Shown here: positions 62,098-64,000 of the stretch, piece by piece
Numbering within the stretch: the first letter of the stretch is position 1
Layout of the letters: every line of letters starts with the position of its first letter
Origin: Bacteroidaceae bacterium
Lineage (GTDB): Bacteria; Bacteroidota; Bacteroidia; Bacteroidales; Bacteroidaceae
Direction of reading: 5' to 3'
Length of the DNA stretch: 64,000 nt
Assembly (NCBI GenBank): GCA_024697945.1
Contig: JAILRU010000048.1
Coordinates: 62,001 to 126,000, forward strand
The notes under the pieces: model-generated
Told to the model about the DNA's origin: nothing
The model's database searches: none
The model's input: the letters and a program-made list of their open reading frames with translations, nothing else
Translations under genes and position numbers: made by a program

Positions 62098-64000
62098 GAG
62101 AACCACTTCACATAGCAGAAGTCCTGACGATGCGGCAGGTTCTTGTTCTTCGGATACATGCGATAGCAAACCTTGAAGCTGCCTGCATCATCCATGCCAA
62201 GAGAGGCAACGAAGGTATATTTGTTACCTTCACGACCCTTCAGAGTGAGAGGATGCACTTTATATACATGGTCTTGTCCGTCCTTGTCGGTGGTGAGTGT
62301 CACAAGCTCCAAACCGATTGCATCGTCCAAGCCAGCTTCGTCAATAACAACCTCGATGTTGTACTTCTTGCCTGCATCAAGACAAGCATTTGTAAAATCC
62401 TCGTTCCTATTGATGCTTACCACGTTGATGGCATCCCAGCGCTCTGTGACATTCTCCTTCCAGAGAGCAATCTCCTTAGCCAGACGATAGTTGTCCTTTG
62501 CGAGGGCGTGGAAACGCTTGGCCTCCTTATTGTAGAACTTCTCATAGTAATCATCAAGCTGACGCTTCATGGTGTAATGCGGAGCTATCTTGGCAATAGA
62601 GTTCTTTATAACAGCAATCCAGCCCTTAGAGATACCCTTCTTGTCCTTATTGTAATACAGAGGAACTATCTCGTTCTCCAAAAGGGAGTAGATGGTTGCA
62701 GCATCGAGACGGTCCTGATACTCCTGATTCTGGTATGTGCGCTTCTCTGTGAGTGCCCATCCAGCACCTTCGCGATAGCCTTCCAACCACCAGCCGTCTT
62801 TCACGCTGAGGTTGACCACGCCATTCATCTCGGCCTTCTCGCCAGATGTACCGCTGGCTTCCATCGGACGTGTCGGAGTATTCATCCAGATATCGACGCC
62901 ACTGACAAGACGACGGGCCAACAGGAAGTCGTAGTCCTCCACGAAGATAATCTTGCCCTGGAACTCAGGACGCTGACTGATTTCATATATCTTCTTGATG
63001 AGTCCCTGTCCAGCGCCATCTGCGGGATGAGCCTTGCCAGCAAAAAGGAAGATGACAGGATGTTCGGGATTGTTCACAATCTTACTGAGACGCTCCAGGT
63101 CGGTGAAGAGCAAATGGGCACGCTTGTATGTGGCGAAGCGACGGCAGAAGCCGATGACCAAAGCATTGGGGTTGAAGTTCTCAATAAGCTTGACCACACG
63201 CTGCGGGTCGCCCTGGTTCTTCAGCCACGTTTCCTTGTACTGCTCACCGACATACTTGAAGAGCTTCTTCTTCAGTGCTTGGCGAGTTGCCCAGATTTCC
63301 TCGTCTGGACAGTTGTAGATGCCGTGCCAGATTTCCTCGTTCGACTGGTCGCTGAGATGTTTCGCATCGAAGTACTTGGCATAGATCTGCCGCCACTCCG
63401 TAGCGCACCAGGTGGGGAAGTGTACGCCGTTGGTGACGTAGCCCACGTGGCTCTCTTCGGGGTAGTAACCGTTCCAGATATTGTTGAACATCTTCTTGCT
63501 GACCTCGCCATGAAGCCAGCTCACGCCATTGACCTCCTGACAGGTGTTGCAGGCGAAAGTGCTCATACAAAACTTCTCTTCATGATCGTCGGGATTCGTG
63601 CGGCCCATGCCGATGAATTCGTCCCAACTGATACCCAGTTTATGGGCATAGCCACCCATATACTTGCCGAACAAACCTTCGTCGAAATAGTCATGACCGG
63701 CAGGAACAGGCGTGTGGACGGTATAGAGCGAAGAGGCGCGAACCAGCTCCATTGCCTGATTGAACGACAGGCCTTCGTCGATGTAATCGCACAGACGCTG
63801 AAGGTTGCAAAGTGCAGCATGACCCTCGTTACAATGATAGATATCCTTCTTGATGCCGAGTTTCTTGAGCAACAGCATACCACCAATACCAAGCAGGATT
63901 TCCTGCTTCAGACGGTTCTCCCAATCGCCACCATACAGGGCATGAGTGATGGGTTTGTCGAACTCGGAATTCATCTCGTTGTCGGTATCCAACAGATACA
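62094..64000 (-). CDS. Alpha-glucan phosphorylase (GT35), 5' part outside window
   Basis: Releases glucose-1-phosphate from glycogen or maltodextrin, PLP-dependent. The last 634 or so residues are present; the frame is open to the right edge ([10 protein letters not shown]), so the start is missing. Motifs of the short TIGR02094-type phosphorylases: [81 protein letters not shown], and the PLP/phosphate region [20 protein letters not shown]. In Bacteroidales it is often fused to an N-terminal glycogen-synthase-like half, which cannot be judged here. Stop overlaps the MATE start. Confidence 0.92.
   Translation of the reverse strand, partial: YLLDTDNEMNSEFDKPITHALYGGDWENRLKQEILLGIGGMLLLKKLGIKKDIYHCNEGHAALCNLQRLCDYIDEGLSFNQAMELVRASSLYTVHTPVPAGHDYFDEGLFGKYMGGYAHKLGISWDEFIGMGRTNPDDHEEKFCMSTFACNTCQEVNGVSWLHGEVSKKMFNNIWNGYYPEESHVGYVTNGVHFPTWCATEWRQIYAKYFDAKHLSDQSNEEIWHGIYNCPDEEIWATRQALKKKLFKYVGEQYKETWLKNQGDPQRVVKLIENFNPNALVIGFCRRFATYKRAHLLFTDLERLSKIVNNPEHPVIFLFAGKAHPADGAGQGLIKKIYEISQRPEFQGKIIFVEDYDFLLARRLVSGVDIWMNTPTRPMEASGTSGEKAEMNGVVNLSVKDGWWLEGYREGAGWALTEKRTYQNQEYQDRLDAATIYSLLENEIVPLYYNKDKKGISKGWIAVIKNSIAKIAPHYTMKRQLDDYYEKFYNKEAKRFHALAKDNYRLAKEIALWKENVTERWDAINVVSINRNEDFTNACLDAGKKYNIEVVIDEAGLDDAIGLELVTLTTDKDGQDHVYKVHPLTLKGREGNKYTFVASLGMDDAGSFKVCYRMYPKNKNLPHRQDFCYVKWFS

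Noticed and set aside
62098..62169. Earlier start for the MATE protein
   Set aside because: Would overlap the phosphorylase by 76 bp and add a soluble leader; the GTG at 62,097 forms a usual 4-bp overlap.

Overview
The window looks like a chromosomal segment of a Bacteroidales bacterium close to Prevotella. The reasons are: promoters of the TAnnTTTG type and little sign of Shine-Dalgarno sites; many secreted polysaccharide-degrading enzymes; surface proteins ending in a short conserved tail (YDLSGR...KGIYI.NGKK); a DUF6242-DUF6089-uppS-bamA-skp-murI cluster typical of the phylum; and fused HisIE. No rRNA, tRNA or CRISPR array was found.

Layout. 1-8,275: end of a family-10-like glycosidase, uvrA, a GH78 rhamnosidase and a GH43 lipoprotein, then an 838-bp gene-free stretch with strong hairpins. 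8,276-20,735: a deletion remnant of a DPP-IV-type peptidase, a membrane-anchored AraC-type regulator, and a two-gene unit encoding a 3,171-residue LamG-rich surface protein and a smaller partner. 20,738-27,215 (minus): GH92, a small lipoprotein, and a GH2 enzyme carrying a second, propeller-like half. 27,502-35,566 (plus): a 1,754-residue GLUG-like repeat protein, a CotH-family protein and an FKBP isomerase with a Cys/Gly tail. 35,568-38,361: accessory DNA with a REP-type (HUH) transposase bearing an extra Rossmann-like C-terminal region, a shortened BRO-N gene and tandem repeats. 38,362-47,791 (plus): the envelope biogenesis cluster, with three tandem Skp genes, murI, a Dpm1-like glycosyltransferase and GtrA. 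47,802-57,181 (minus): hisH-hisA-hisF-hisIE, an FtsE-like ATPase, lysC, lysA, a GT2 enzyme, DedA, an outer-membrane barrel and a secreted EEP-family hydrolase. 57,278-64,000: a ModF-like double ATPase, ruvC, DUF1573, TrmO, MATE, and the C-terminal part of an alpha-glucan phosphorylase.

The most striking feature is a set of short AT-rich repeats (cactttt, aattcaaa, aattgata, aactcataaa) and GC-rich palindromic repeats. They fill the spaces between genes and also lie in frame inside genes. They appear to make up signal peptides (GH78, GH43, the lipoprotein at 24,573), start codons (trmO, GT2), stop codons and C-termini (ruvC, probably the BRO-N gene), internal loops of conserved enzymes (UvrA twice, HisH, GH78), and above all the linker inside the conserved surface-protein tail. 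This is my reading of the sequence; alignments with orthologues would decide each case. A HUH transposase of the type that mobilises REP repeats lies in the same window, but nothing here shows that it moves these repeats.
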